Part shown: piece after piece, positions 44,671 to 57,228 of the stretch | Position numbering within the stretch: the first letter of the stretch is position 1 | How the letters are laid out: every line of letters begins with the position of its first letter | Source: Saccharina japonica | Taxonomy: Eukaryota > Sar > Phaeophyceae > Laminariales > Laminariaceae | Assembly: GCA_008828725.1 (NCBI GenBank) | Contig: MEHQ01002031.1 | Span: forward strand, 388,596-452,595 | Length of the DNA stretch: 64,000 nt | Direction: 5' to 3' | Notes under the pieces: generated by a model | What the model was told of the DNA's origin: nothing | Seen by the model: the letters and a program-made list of their open reading frames with translations, nothing else | Databases searched by the model: none | Translations under genes and position numbers: made by a program

Positions 44671-46804
44671 AGTATCATGTAGGAGGGAGAGAGAAAAAGG
44701 AAGGGTGACGACAAATAACCGGGATGGGGAAAAAATATATTCGAGTATACGTATTACATATCTAACAATAACATCATGGAATAACGCCACGCAGCTAGCA
44801 AAGCTGGATATCGACCGGTTGGGAGAATTCACAGCTGACGTGTTTCTTAGTTTAACATTACTCGTAAGTCATATGAGTGAGAGAGAAAAGGAAAGGGGCG
44901 AAGGCAATAAACGGGGTGGGAAAATAACAAATAAAGCAAAGGGCATAAATAACCCCCATTATTTGTTGTTTTACACTTTATTATCGCGATTGACACACGC
45001 TCGCGCTGCAAGCACATCAATTGTGTGTCGCAATAGGGCAAACATCAAACATAATACGATCGAGAAAAAGTGGGTATTGCTCGTTCGGGTATATCCTTAC
45101 CACATAGATAGGGCCGTGCGATGGTCCGTACAATCTCAACAAACGTCGGATTATTTTTGGTGAGGCTTTCAGAGCTCGCTCCTCCACACGCAGTAAGATG
45201 CTTCATTCAGGAAAAAAAAAACATGCAATACTACTGTGGTGCGCACTCCTTTTCCCCTCCTACTTGGCTAAACGCGCTTGCTCGCCCTCACTTACGCTCG
45301 CATAGGCTGCCTGCTTCGTGATGGGGGTAGGCTCCTGCACGCCGCTAAGCTGGCTGTTTCGTGCCTCCTCTCGGTGATCAGTCGCCGCTGCTCGAAGGGT
45401 CACCGCTATTATCGAAGCCGGGGCTGTAGTCAAGAAAATGACGACCCCGAAAGTCAGCATCTATGAATATCTGTGTTTTTTTTGTTTTCAAGAATTGGCG
45501 CGCCTTGGCGGGGTGTGTCATCCGTGTCAGCGAGGAAGGGACAAGTGCACACGCCAAGCGCACGCCAGCACGCCGAGAAAAGAAAAAAAAAAGAGCTGTG
45601 AGGTGAAACCTGCAGTGTTGCTGTTGTACGCACAGAGGACAAGGGTTGGGAAAATCCGACTGGCTATAAGAAGCTCGCGGAACGGAACGAAGACAGCAGT
45701 ATATATGTAGTACTGTACGTACTGTAGTGGTCGCGAGATTTAGGAGACAATGATGCCGGGACTCTCTGTGGAGATACGCAATCACTGAACCAACGCAACA
45801 AAAAAAGGGCACTACTTATTTCGTACTGCGAGTATAAAGCGTGTCTTACGCTATATATGCATCGCCGTGCTGTTCGTAGAGATGCACCGCCATCAAACGC
45901 GCTGCCTTCCTGGCCCCGACGGTTTCGCCCCAAGAGCTACTACTACTACTGCTGTACCCGTGGTGCAGTTGGACAAGCTGGCATGCTGTCGCGCCTTAGC
46001 CGTCCTGAAGGTACCGTACGATGGAGTTCTGCTGCGTACGGTAGAGGGGTAACTTATACCTGGTAAGTAGTTTTATTTCAGCCGCTCAGAGTGACTGCGC
46101 CGAGTGACTGCCCCGTTTATTTGCAGTCTTGAACGTCTATGCATCATTTACATGTGTGGTGTCGCGATAGGCACCGACATAGTTGTACATATAAGTAGCA
46201 TAATTACGAATATGTCCCATTTTTTGTTGTGGTACAGAGCCACTCTCCCGGGGGTGTGGCTCCTAAGCTGAAGTGAAAAATTGAGGTATAGCCCTCCTAG
46301 CGTAGCAGCAGTCTATATCTACCGAAAACGTTCGAGGTACACGTCGAAAAAGACACCAACCATTATACTACATAGCACCGAAAATGCGATTTTGACAACC
46401 ATTACTACTGTGCAATATAGACTGCATGCAACAATAGCAATACTTGTTTCTTACTTCTCTTTGAAGTGCTGTAGTAGCCATCATGTATTTCACTTTCGAC
46501 AGCCTGACTCGTGGCAGCCTTTACTTTACCCCCAGCGGCCTTTTGGACTACCGATATAGCACTAGTCGTGGCATCAGGCGCCCCCCCCCCCCTCACGGTT
46601 CACTTTGGCGCTCATCACGGCTGGCGGACAAGTTAGATAATTTGTGCAGGGGGGGGAGGGGGGGGCTTTACTCCGCACAAGGGGAATGGTCGTATCACGC
46701 ACTGTAGTGTTTATGGTAAGACAACCACGAGGCAGTTACATAGTACTCCCATTCGTTGCTGTCTCTGGGAGTGGTCACGCCGAAAAGTAAAGCAACTCAT
46801 TGAC
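44671..46804. other. No gene recognised
   Basis: Short frames on both strands, none with motif or splice support. A Rep-A fragment lies at about 46257-46315 (GAGGTATAGCCCTCCTAGCG). Confidence 0.4.
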
Positions 46805-47045
46805 GCTGTCATACATATGCTATTAATAGTCCGCCTCACAAGCGGTTCTTAGTAGGATGCAGCTCACCCTTCATGCGACTCGCCGAACACCCCACGGCGA
46901 TTCGCGCTTGGCGCTAGCAATCAATGTTCTGCCTGGTCGGTGAAAACCCGACATGCTCCGTCCCGGCATATTGTAGGGATGCGAGGGTGTATGGTCATAC
47001 GACTACGGCCATGCATGAATATTGAGTACACCCCCCCCACCCCTC
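46805..47045 (-). repeat. Rep-G copy, inverted
   Basis: On the minus strand: CCGTAGTCGTATGACCATAC, CATCCCTACAATATGCCGGG, GCGCCAAGCGCGAATCGCC-like block, GGGTGAGCTGCATCCTACTA, AAGAACCGCTTGTGAGGCGG. Confidence 0.65.
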
Positions 47046-47394
47046 CCCGGTTCGCTGTGCGTACTGCTCTACATACTGGTAGGAGATAGCAGAGGTCTGC
47101 CCCGTTGCTCAAAGGTGCATGCGGTCTCCCTTGCGGAAGAAGAGCAACGAACAACGACAAAGGGCAATAGCAGTCAGCGTGGGTGGAAAACGTGCTAAAA
47201 TGGTTGGGATGTAATACCGTACCGGGTAGTAATTGCATCAGTCAGCCACCGAAGGTGCAATATCCATGAGGTGCATCCTCGTCCTACATTGCTTGGCTGT
47301 GTGGTACCCTTTTAAGTCGCAAAATTAAAACGCAGCATCGAACGGCACATCGGGGCGCCAACAGCACAAGCACCCATTCCGCGTGCAGGTATAA

Positions 47395-47535
47395 TATGGC
47401 CTCGGAGACTCACCGCAGGGAATCGACGCGGTAGGCCACTGCCCGAGGAAGCTGGACGGAAGCTAGCCGACCTCACACGACTGTTGAGAGCTGGGGCAGT
47501 CGAGGCAGCTGGCGCGGTAAGGGAGATATCGTTGA
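47395..47535 (-). other. Candidate decayed Cys-rich exon
   Basis: On the minus strand one frame reads ASCLDCPSSQQSCEVG, a TAG, then LPSSFLGQWPTASIPCG up to a good donor (G|GTGAGT at 47420-47415). Two Cys-rich halves in one frame before a donor suggest a former coding exon of a secreted protein, or two exons separated by a short intron. No partner exon found. Confidence 0.25.
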
Positions 47536-47891
47536 TATATCGTAGCAGCAGGTGCTATGACTGTATTAAGAGTAACCACAGGTGCGAGTGCAACTTCAAC
47601 ATTACTCTTCGTATGATATGTAGAAGGTGTGTGACGTGTGGTCCAGGCCTATAATAACTAGACCATCGCCTATAATAGTATCAGGGTTGCTACATGTACT
47701 TCTCCCTCTGACATTGCTGTATCGTCAACACATTTTTACGTTCCGAGTTGGATCGAATACTGGTATATCCTATAGTGTACCGCAGTAGTACAGCAGGAGT
47801 ACTACTGTAGTCTCTCTCATATGATCACTCTCAACTGTGAAGCAACACATATCCCACCTTCCCTTTTTAAAAGCTCCCCTGCATGATCTAC

Positions 47892-48022
47892 TAATACGGG
47901 CGACCGTAGTAAATAGAACTAAATATTGTTATTAATAGTAAAATAGGTAAATGTATATGTTTTCGTGTCTACCATAGGTCCTATTTACTAGTATTACTAG
48001 TATTTACTATGCCCCCCGTAAT
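47892..48022. mobile_element. Rep-B MITE copy
   Basis: TAATACGGGCGACCGTAGTA to TTTACTATGCCCCCCGTAA, then TA. Internal AAATATTGTTATTAATAGTA. Confidence 0.75.
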
Positions 48023-48055
48023 ATTAATCGTACGAATATTTTATTATTATTATAT

Positions 48056-48120
48056 TTGCCATCCGACAATGTGCAGCATGATCTTCAGCGTTGATCACTC
48101 CTAAAATTCCCAAATATCCA
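48056..48120 (+). repeat. Rep-H copy
   Basis: TTGCCATCCGACAATGTGCA then GCATGATCTTCAGCGTTGAT, directly after a Rep-B element. Confidence 0.55.
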
Positions 48121-48934
48121 GCTGACCCGTCAAGGGGTCGACTAATGAAACAGGGTGACACCCATCCACGTCCACCTGGTGGGACTTACCGTGATTTGTA
48201 GTGGAGTCTAACGCTGTAGTACAGGTAGTAATAGTGGCTTAGTCTGTCCAACGACCTGGCTAATTAAACCACGCAAAAATGTGTTAATTGTTCGGGCATG
48301 GTGTAAGCACCGTATACGATACCTGGTACCTGGTATATATGCAATCCCGTGTGGATACGTAGGGCGAAAGTGTCACATGTGCCCGGAGCGTTTCAAAATT
48401 TAAAAACTGCAAAAATTGCAAAAATAAATGCTACATTCCAAAATGAAATTAACCAATATGCCTCTATTGGGTACCAGGCATTGTTTTTCGGTATCAATAC
48501 TACTACTACTGCTACTGCGTCATGGGCAATTGAAGTTCCTTTTGGGAGAAGTCGCTGATGTAGACGATACATAAAAAAAACATCATCGTCAACTTAGCCG
48601 AGACCCCTCGAAGGAAAAACGTATATTGATACACGACGCACACACATGTCCTTTAAAATAAATTAACGTGAATCGTTCGACTCGTAGTCGACGTAGTAAA
48701 CGTTCTGCTCGTTGCACTCCGTCTCCCCCGTATAGGGGAGGGGGGGGAGCTCGTTGTACACCGGTTGTAAAATCGGTTGATATCTACCACAGTAGTAGTG
48801 TTTCTAGCGGCAACATGTCACTTAGTTTTTCCTCGTCGTACTACCGTCCGTTAAGACATTGATTGGCTGTCACCGTTTTCGCCCCTCGTTTTTCTTCGGC
48901 CGTGTCTGGTATAACTTACATCGGGGTTCGTCTC

Positions 48935-49090
48935 TCAACCCGCCCCCCCGTCTATGGTCATACGACTACGGCCGTGAACGACATGAGCACACCCCCTTCC
49001 CCCCTGTCCCGGCATTGTAGGGGTGTGAGGGTCTATGGTCACATACGACTACGGCCATGCGCGACATGAGTCCCCCCCCCTCCCCGCCAC
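48935..49090 (+). repeat. Two partial Rep-G copies in tandem
   Basis: CTATGGTCATACGACTACGG occurs at 48950 and again, slightly changed, at 49030, each followed by an ATGAGYACACCCC or ATGAGTCCCCC tract; GTCCCGGCATTGTAGGGGTG lies between. Confidence 0.6.
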
Positions 49091-49109
49091 GGTACATTGG
49101 ACGCATTCC

Positions 49110-49375
49110 ACGTTTTTTCTGAAGCTCTCGTCACTTGAGGAGGTCTATACCAATACTACAGTAAGTATAAGTAAGTCAAAAACAGATTTTTGAGGGAACT
49201 GAAGTGCTACGATACGACTCGGTGCACAATCCCACTATCTAACTTTACAATGAAACACATTGCAGCACACAAGAAGCACAAGGATGAAGCACCCACGGTT
49301 GTGGGCTAATGAGCGATGATGATCTGTTTGTAAAGCATTTCAGCCCCAAAACAAAGTGATACCTCTAGTAGCGTG
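49110..49375 (-). mobile_element. Rep-A MITE copy, inverted
   Basis: CGTCACTTGAGGAGGTCTAT, AAACAGATTTTTGAGGGAAC, ACACATTGCAGCACACAAGA, and the end TGATACCTCTAGTAGCGTGT. Confidence 0.7.
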
Positions 49376-49559
49376 TGACTGCTGTGCAATGTATACCAGA
49401 TGACTTTGGGGGTGTCAAGTAGCGAGCGACACTGATTATTACTGGTAAGTATGATCTCTAACAACCTCTGTAGTCGTAGCACGCGTCGTTGTGCTTCCAT
49501 AATTTGTTTTTTTGTATCACGCCATGGGGTCAACATCGTCGTTTCACCACATGGAACAA

Positions 49560-49690
49560 GTGCTCGTACTGCTGCGCTCCTCTCTTATCCGCGGGTGTGT
49601 CTGTTCCTCCTCGTACACGCGCGCCTCCGGTCGGTCCGGGGTTCGAATCTCGCCCGTCAATGATGATAACAACATATTATAGTATGTGGG
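49560..49690 (+). mobile_element. Possible tRNA-derived SINE fragment
   Basis: GGTCCGGGGTTCGAATCTCG (49631-49650) is a strong Pol III B-box. I cannot place a convincing A-box upstream, so the call is tentative. Confidence 0.3.
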
Positions 49691-49896
49691 ATTAATGATT
49701 CCGTGCGTTGTTGCTTTTTGCCCCTCGGTCACGATGCAACCAGTCCAGCCAGTCAACCGGTGAGTAAGTGAGACAATCGAGTTTTAAAAGTGTCAGAAAA
49801 ATGGAATGTGGTTTACAAGGCGGCGAAATAAAAACTTACAAAAAAAAAGGTGAGAAGATCGATAGGCGTTCGTTCGTGTCCCGACGCGACGTGAAG

Positions 49897-50146
49897 ACGC
49901 ACGCTACGATAGAGGTGCGCAATGTTATTTCTAGAGCTCCTTGCTTGAAGAGCTATCATATCCTCATCCCAAACTGATTTTGGAGGAAAGTAAAAGTGCT
50001 ATCCGATTGAAAAATCCCATGGCCGACGCAAACAAGGAACAATATGAAAACAGAGTAATGACAGTCAGCCGATTTGGGGTTCAGGAGCTCAATCAATCAG
50101 AAGTCGTTTCAGCCCAAAAGTGCCATCTCTATCGTAGCACGCATCT
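49897..50146 (-). mobile_element. Rep-A MITE copy, inverted
   Basis: GCACGCTACGATAGAGGTGC at one end and ATCTCTATCGTAGCACGCAT at the other; inner TTTTGGAGGAAAGTAAAAGT. One of the least interrupted copies (250 bp). Confidence 0.8.
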
Positions 50147-50202
50147 GAACCTGATTTTTTTTCGGTGCTCGAAGATCCCTTTTTATGTATATTTTTTTAT
50201 TA

Positions 50203-50842
50203 CAGAGGACCACAGTAAGGGTATATATATCAGGATGTACATCCTGCATGAGGATATACATAACTCTTAAGTACGCGCGACCGGAGTATCACGCCCAGCT
50301 TGCAAATAAATATGAGTCTCGACAAAAATCCTCGATTTCACAGCTCAGCTCACAGCTGGGTTTTTTTTAAATGTTTTAGACGGAAGTAGGTAATTAATTA
50401 ATTTAGCGAATGAGGGAGAAGAAACATGAACCATTAATAATTGTATTATGATAATATGTGGTATACGAAGTGGGTTGTTCGTGGTATGGGGGGGGTACAA
50501 TTAATTAATTTAGCGAAAGAGGGAAAAGAATATAGAATCTACGGTAAACACAAAAACCTATACATTTCACTATTTCTACTAAGAATATCTGGTCTTAGCA
50601 AATACGACCTACGGTACACACAAAAACCTATACATTTCACTATTTCTACTAAGAATATCTGGTCTTAGCAAATACGACCTACGGTACACACAAAAACCTA
50701 TACATTTCACGAATTCTACTAAGAATATCTGGTCCTAGCAAATACGACCTACGGTACACATAAAAACCTATATATATAGATAGATATGTCACTATTTTTA
50801 CTTACAATATATGTGATATTTACTATGGTCCTCCGTAATAGT
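50203..50842. mobile_element. Rep-B MITE copy with a 70-bp tandem array inside
   Basis: Left end TTACAGAGGACCACAGTAAG after TA; right end TTTACTATGGTCCTCCGTAA before TA. From 50539 a 70-bp unit (ACCTATACATTTCACTATTT, AAGAATATCTGGTC, AGCAAATACGAC) is repeated about four times, near-identically in the first three. Confidence 0.7.
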
Positions 50843-51370
50843 AGAGTATAGTGTTCATCGCCGCAAGGTACACAGCAGCACCTGTTTGTTACGTGGTACT
50901 GCAGAGCCATCCCACGGCGGTAGGTACATAATAGGAGTCGTTTTGCAGTTGTTGTTTTCCTTCGGAGGCATTATCTTGTCACTGGGACCGGTTGAGCTCC
51001 TCAAGTGAGCAACTGAACTGTTGTAGGAGATTGCTGTCCCTCTTGTTGTGTCGAAATGATTGAATCCACTGCTATCTGAAACCATCCATTCAGTAATAAA
51101 TCAATTTCAATCTACCACTACGACCCCTACCTACATACTCCGTCGACTTCCAGCACACCTAGTTAAGCGTTTGTCCTAGGACTGTTAATACTCGCACGTG
51201 GCGCATTTTCAGCCTTGTGGTCAGATTGCACGAAAAACAGCTCCTTGTTCTCGAAAAGTCGGGTTAGGGTCTGGTGGGATATTGTGCGCGAGCTCCCCTC
51301 GCAATGTGAGTCAACTCAGAAAATAATAAGCCACCCCCCTTCCCTGCCATTGCTTTGCTCGCAGCTGCTA

Positions 51371-51490
51371 TTACGGGGGAGCATAGTAAATACTAGTAAA
51401 TATTTTAGGGCCTGCGGTATACACAAATACCTATATAATTACCTATTTTTACTAACAATGTTTGGTTCTATTTACTATGGTCCTCCGTAA
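51371..51490. mobile_element. Rep-B MITE copy
   Basis: TTACGGGGGAGCATAGTAAA to TTTACTATGGTCCTCCGTAA, preceded by TA. Confidence 0.8.
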
Positions 51491-52372
51491 TTGACATCCC
51501 CATTGGCGTTTGCACCCTAACAAACATCTACACCACCTGGCTGCGCCTCGACTATGATAGCCACAGCTGACCGGGGCCGTCCAAAAGACCAAGCAGAGAA
51601 TCAAGAAAACGTGTGAGCGTCTTGAAGTTGTGCTTCAACCAAGCCAAGTGTGTTGAAGTAGTAAGTGTCGGGGCAGGTGTGCCGTGACGAGTTGGCGGGA
51701 ACTTCGTGTTGAAGTTTGAAATTTCTCGGTTATACCGCGGAAAACAGTAGGAGTAGTAGGTGTGTCCGCTTCGAACCCGCGATTCCTCCACTTCAACAGA
51801 ATGTTTAGTGTTGTTGAAGATGTTGGTCTCGTATGCCACGCAGGGCGTGATTGTATACGCCGTGAGTACTACTACCTGTAGCTTATTTAGAATGCTACCT
51901 GGTGGGGGGGGGATGGCGTCTTGTTTTCAATTGTTTGCCTTTTTGGTGGCATACTGATGTGTTATTTGACACATAGGTGGTACAGACTCGAAGACTGGCA
52001 ATTAGCGGGGGGGGTATAGGTTACCTTCCGAATCGATATTTCAGCAGATCGCCAAAGACAAGTAACTACGGTGGTACTGTGTGTGTTGTCTTCAACATTA
52101 AACCCGTTCTTTCTATCCAACTACATCATAATCAATACACCCAGTGTCTGTCCTGATTCCTAATCCTAGAGAGATAACAATTATTATGTGGTCACAGACT
52201 GTGAGACAGAGAAAGAAACGTGCCAGGGACGAAAACATAGGTAGAGAAATGAGCCACGATAGTCTTTACTAGATGCATGCCAGCACGAAAAAAACAAAAC
52301 CGTACAGAAGCACACATGGGACAGGTCACCTACTATCCCCACTGCCTTTGTGATCTAGATCGTTCGCGGCAG
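51491..52372. other. No gene recognised
   Basis: On the minus strand near 51770 GCGGGTTCGAAGCGG resembles a Pol III B-box. 52133-52212 is the inverted partner of the repeat at 14497-14580. Confidence 0.35.
52133..52212 (-). repeat. Dispersed repeat shared with 14497-14580
   Basis: CCCAGTGTCTGTCCTGATTC and GTGGTCACAGACTGTGAGAC are the inverted counterparts of sequence at 14497-14580. Confidence 0.6.
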
Positions 52373-52379
52373 TTAGATT

Positions 52380-52450
52380 CCTGATCTGTATGATCTGTGT
52401 GATCTGTGTGATCTGTGTGATCTGTGTGATGTGTGTGATCTACTGATGAA
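52380..52450 (+). repeat. Decamer minisatellite TGTGTGATCT
   Basis: About seven units of TGTGTGATCT/TGTATGATCT, followed by GTTTCCTGGGTTGGATCT, a flank also found next to the related array at 54255. Confidence 0.9.
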
Positions 52451-52548
52451 GCACTTGTTTCCTGGGTTGGATCTGGAGTATATAGACCCTGCACAAGAGA
52501 TAACACAACGGTAGACATAGGACCAGAGTAGATAGATGATGAGTTGAC

Positions 52549-52577
52549 GATCATGCTGCACATTGTCGGATGTCAAT
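52549..52577 (-). repeat. Rep-H core, inverted
   Basis: GATCATGCTGCACATTGTCG then GATGTCAA, the reverse of the 48056 copy. Confidence 0.5.
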
Positions 52578-53480
52578 AACTAACCGTTACGTACATGGTT
52601 CGCAGAAGATGCATACTAGGTTTTCTACGGACCAAAGCCTAGCATTCAGGACGAGATCGACTGGCGCGGGTAGGTCCATCATCTCGATGATCGAAAGCGA
52701 CCGTGATGGACGAAAACGGCCTCGTGTGTGGCAACGGCCGCGACCATCCAGGGGACGCTGAACCTGGGAACCTGAGGAATCAGAACCCTAATATATGGCG
52801 ACCAATGGAGCGTCAGCGGTGGCAGCGGTAGCGGTTGGTGGTTTGGCAACGCATGCCACGGTCGAGCTTTACTCGGACCGACGAAGGGGGGAGGAGGCAG
52901 TGTGCAGCCATGTAAGCCGCCTCCGCCGTTGAGGTTTAGGCGAAGGGCACAATCGCCAGGTTTTTCGAGGGGATTTTTAGCGTCCGTCTACGCCGCCAGT
53001 GGTGAGTCACAATTATTATGTACTGAAAATTCAGTCGCTGTCTTCAGGCTTCTTCGTGCCCGAACCATCCTGACAACATACAGGGTTAATATGCACAGTA
53101 AAAGAGGTGGCATCGGGCCCGTGAACCACAAGCATAATGCCGCTGAGATGGTATAGCAATGAATGGTCGTCAGCGAGCTACCTGGTGACAGGCCTGCTCA
53201 CTTACCCCCCTGTGGGGATAGCCTACAACTATTAATGGGTGTCACCGCTGGCCTGGCCTGGCCCCCAATGCAGTACGAGTGGCTACATATATGAATCGCC
53301 GCGTTTCTCTGCCTCTGTCCGTATATCCGAGCAGTCGAATTGGCGCCGCGCAACGCGCACTGCCGCGCTTCAAAGAGGAACCTATTTTTCTGACATCCGC
53401 CTGGGATCAAGTCGTTCCGCGTGGGGACGCCATTTCTGTACGACCGTCCTGCCCGTTGGATATCAATATTGGAAGCGTTG
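52578..53480. other. No gene recognised
   Basis: GC-moderate sequence with short open frames on both strands (longest 127 codons, minus) and no motif. Confidence 0.35.
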
Positions 53481-53483
53481 GAT

Positions 53484-53715
53484 CTTAAAATTAGCACCGT
53501 TGGCTCAGCATTGGCACCGTAAGACCTCATCATTGGCACCGTTGGCTCAACATTGGCACCGTTGGACCTCAGCACTGGCACCGTTGGATCTCAACATTAG
53601 CCCCGTTGGACATCAATAAGCACCGTTGGACATCATCATGTGCACCGTTGGATCTCATCATTGGCACCGTTGGATCTCAAGATGGGCATCGTTGGACACC
53701 AACATTGGCGCAAGG
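53484..53715 (+). repeat. GCACCGTTGGA minisatellite
   Basis: About ten units of 18-25 bp based on TTGGCACCGTTGGATCTCA, diverging at both ends. Frames across it are open by repetition only. Confidence 0.9.
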
Positions 53716-54011
53716 CTCGGATATAATTTGGTTGCTGTCCAAAATTTCACAAACAAGACCCCTATTAATGCGCCATCCATTTCCTCGGCAATGCGGGCCA
53801 GGCCAAGAACGCACTTCTTTCCCACCAATACATATCAATACGCAATTCTACCCATTCCGCATCGCACCATGCGTCCTCTACTTCGGGATGCGGAGTCTAA
53901 AATACCTGGAAAATGGTCCAACCCTACATCGGCACTCGGCTCGTTGGTTCGCGCGAGAGCCTCTTGGTCGCCAAGCTGAATCACATGTATGCCATCCCGT
54001 CACATTCTACC

Positions 54012-54145
54012 AATGAGATTGCTTTTTCCTACACCTTCTACCAATCAGGCTGATTTCTCCCACACCTTCTACCAATCAGGTTGTTTTCTCCTACACCTTC
54101 CACCAATCAAATGGTTTTCTCCAACTTCTTCTACCAATCAGATGA
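54012..54145 (+). repeat. 35-bp tandem repeat
   Basis: Four units of about 35 bp sharing CACCTTCTACCAATCAG and TTTTCTCC. Confidence 0.8.
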
Positions 54146-54254
54146 GAGTAACGAAACCATGAGAGGCGTCTGCAACCGTTCACACCTCGGGCAGATAGAT
54201 AATCGACTCCCACATCATGGTCTAGGTATTTCAGGGCAAACCTGTTCCCGATAT

Positions 54255-54345
54255 TGTATGAGCTGTATGATCTGTATGATCTGTATGATATGTATGATAT
54301 GTATGATCTGTATGATTTGTATGATCTGTATGATCTGTATGGTCT
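54255..54345 (+). repeat. Decamer minisatellite TGTATGATCT
   Basis: About nine units of TGTATGATCT and variants, followed at a distance by TTTCCTGGGTTGGATCTAC as at 52460. Confidence 0.9.
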
Positions 54346-54515
54346 AGCTCACGTTGCCGGGTGGGACGGACAAAATCTGCATTATCTACTGTAAACACAT
54401 GTTTCCTGGGTTGGATCTACCTGTACTATGCAGATCCTGCACAACCTCTCGCTGCGGCAGGCGATGAACTAGATGATCTACAGTATATCACGATCTATCA
54501 ATAGATGATCTGTAG

Positions 54516-54854
54516 ATGATAGATATGTCGGAAGTGTGCGACCTTTCAACAAATACTGAGGATGTCCTAGACCTTAACCTTCGACATTTGTTGATTCGGC
54601 GCCCACGCTCGAGCTCAACCAACTCAGAGCCTCCCCTGTCCCGGAGCCTGCTTCGCCTGTACCACCAGAAAATTGGCCTTAACTCCGACGACATCGTTTC
54701 GCCAAACGCGGCGCAACGTGGGCCAATGAGCTTCAACATTAACAGACAATCTATAGTTAAAGTTAAAGTGAAATATCTGACACAAAACAAACCATCAAAA
54801 GTTTCAAGTTCATTTCTGCTACAAAACATGCGGTGGAACCTGAGCCAATGGTGA
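54516..54854 (+). other. Open frame of 112 codons, doubtful
   Basis: Runs MIDMSEVCDLSTNTEDVLDL to a TGA, convergent with the thioredoxin-fold gene that ends at 54916. Composition is protein-like (LLIRRPRSSSTNSEPPLSRS), but I recognise no family, and the complementary strand is equally open. Confidence 0.2.
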
Positions 54855-54915
54855 GCTTCAGCACAAAATAAACGGAGAATATCTTACTCAGCACGATCAA
54901 AAACTAAATCGTGTT

Positions 54916-57194
54916 TTAAGGTCTGAGGGCGGTGTTGAGCGCCGATTTTCCCAAGGTGTGCCCTCGGTAATCAGTCTCCTGAGCAGACACGAGGATTTCT
55001 GCTGTTTTGAGCGATGATTCCCCTCCCGGCAAGGGGCCTTGTTGCCCCTCTCGCGCAGCCCCCGCCGCCCCCACCCCCCTCGGTGCCGCGGCGAAGATCC
55101 CCATCGCCGCCTGGGCCTTGACGGCCTCCATTTTGTCGAGGAGGCGTGAAGGCGTAACGCCCTTGTACCTTGGGGAAAAAAAACGTCGAAAATTGACGTA
55201 CAACAAAGTATAGTAGGGTTACTGTTGTGTTGTTCTACTCCATAGTTAAGGGAGCCTTGTCTGTGCGACCACAAGACTCGATTTTGGCGTGTGCCGCAAT
55301 TAGTGTCAGACAAAAATAAAAATAAAAAGTATAGAACAATATCGTCAGCTAAGACGAGACAGTGAATTAAATCAATATTACAGTATTTCCAAGACGTTCG
55401 TTAGGTTGTGATTTCACCGCACACCCGCCCTAACTTTCATATGGCAGACACAATCATAACGCTACGTACGTAACTTTTCTTTGTTTTCGTGTTTTTTGTT
55501 TTTTCCTTCGTGTCCTTCTTCTTCAATACATACAGTTCGAAATATATAGATCGCCAGATAGAGAAGTGAAGAGGAAAAAAGGGATGAGGCAGTTCGAACA
55601 ATGGTATGTACGAGTATGCCCGCTGAATGCTCAGATTTGGTACGTAGGGGAGGAGACTGACGGATAAATTAGCCTTTCCTCCTTGTGTCCGCCCGTCCTT
55701 GAATACGACTAGGATATAGAGATGTACATATGTACATATGCTTCCGGCACGCGGCGAAGGATATACGTACGTACAATATGTTACACCGCACAGCGCCGGT
55801 CCTGCTGACCGAACACCTCTCTCTACAAATGCGCCAACCGACCTCCCTTTGGACAACCTATCATGGTTGGAATTAGACTGGTCAGCCCTTTAGGGTCCAA
55901 CCTTTAGGGGCCAACCTTTTAGGGGCAAAAACGTCGATGATTTGTTTTTTGTGTCGGCAGCATCGTCCACACGACATATCAACAGCAGCCGACTTGTCTC
56001 AAGAGCATTACCTACGGTAGGTCATGATATATCTGTCCTGCCTAAAAGCACCGCGACACAACCGTTCCGACCCCCTCGCCCCCCCCCCCCTCTCCGCTCA
56101 CCTCGCATCGCCGCCGCTCAACGCGCTACAGCCTAACGCCGCCGCCGCCGCCGAACTCCTCGCGCCCCTCCCTCCCTTCTCGCCGGCTATCCCGCCGCCG
56201 CAGCTGGACCGTCGCCTCGAGCAGTGCCGGAAGATCGCCTTCAACGCCGACGCTCTGAGAGGCTTCGTTGCCGCCAAGTCCGCGACGAGGGAGAGCTGCG
56301 GGGTCAGCACGGCGCGCTTTCTGTCGCCGTCGTCTGTGAAACCGGCCGAAACGACTTTCAGGACCTCGCTGGGAAGGCAAGAGGCATCGCCGTGTACGGC
56401 AGCCAGCCCGACGATTACGCGCCCGTGCTCGTCTCTTTGCCCCCCCACGCCACGGAACGCCTACGTGCGGGGTTGAGGGGAGGGGGCGGGGGGGTGAGGG
56501 GACGGGGGCGGCGGGGNNNNNNNNNNNNNNNNNNNNNNNNNNNNNNNNNNNNNNNNNNNNNNNNNNNNNNNNNNNNNNNNNNNNNNNNNNNNNNNNNGGG
56601 TACTCGTTTGTTGCTTGCCTTACGGTAGTTATTTGACCATTGAACACGCATCCCTTTCGAGACGGGGAGGAGGGTGCACTTGATATTCATGCATGGCTGT
56701 AGTCGTATGACCATAGACTCTCGCATCCCTACAATGCCGGGACGGGATGTGCCGGGTTTTTACCGACCAGGCAGACATTGCTAGCACCAAGCGCGAAGCG
56801 CCGTGAGGTGTTGGGCGAGTCGCGTGGAGGGTGAGCTGCATTCTACAGGGNTGCATCCTGCTAAGAACCGCCTCTGAGGCGGACTTGCATATGGACGACA
56901 GCTTCAATGAGTTAATTTAATTTCTGGTGTGGCGACTTCCGGAGACAGCAATGGGTTTTACTATGTAACTGCCTCGCGGGTGCCTTACCATATTAACACT
57001 ACGTGATACGATCATTCCCCTTGTGCGGAGCAAAGGTTCTCTACCCCGCACAAATGATCTACTCCACCGCCAGCTTTGGTGACCGCCAAAAACAAAAACG
57101 GCACCCTGGTTGTCTAGCTCACGCAGCGAGTGGCGTGTTTTACAGCGTCGTTGCCAACCGACGCCAACCCAACCTCTAAGGGGGGGGCGGGGGG

Positions 57195-57228
<34 letters not shown>

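Noticed and set aside
53484-54016. Repeat-protein gene suggested by 117-136 codon frames
   Set aside because: The frames are held open by the CACCGTTGGA minisatellite and differ between adjacent frames without any conserved domain.
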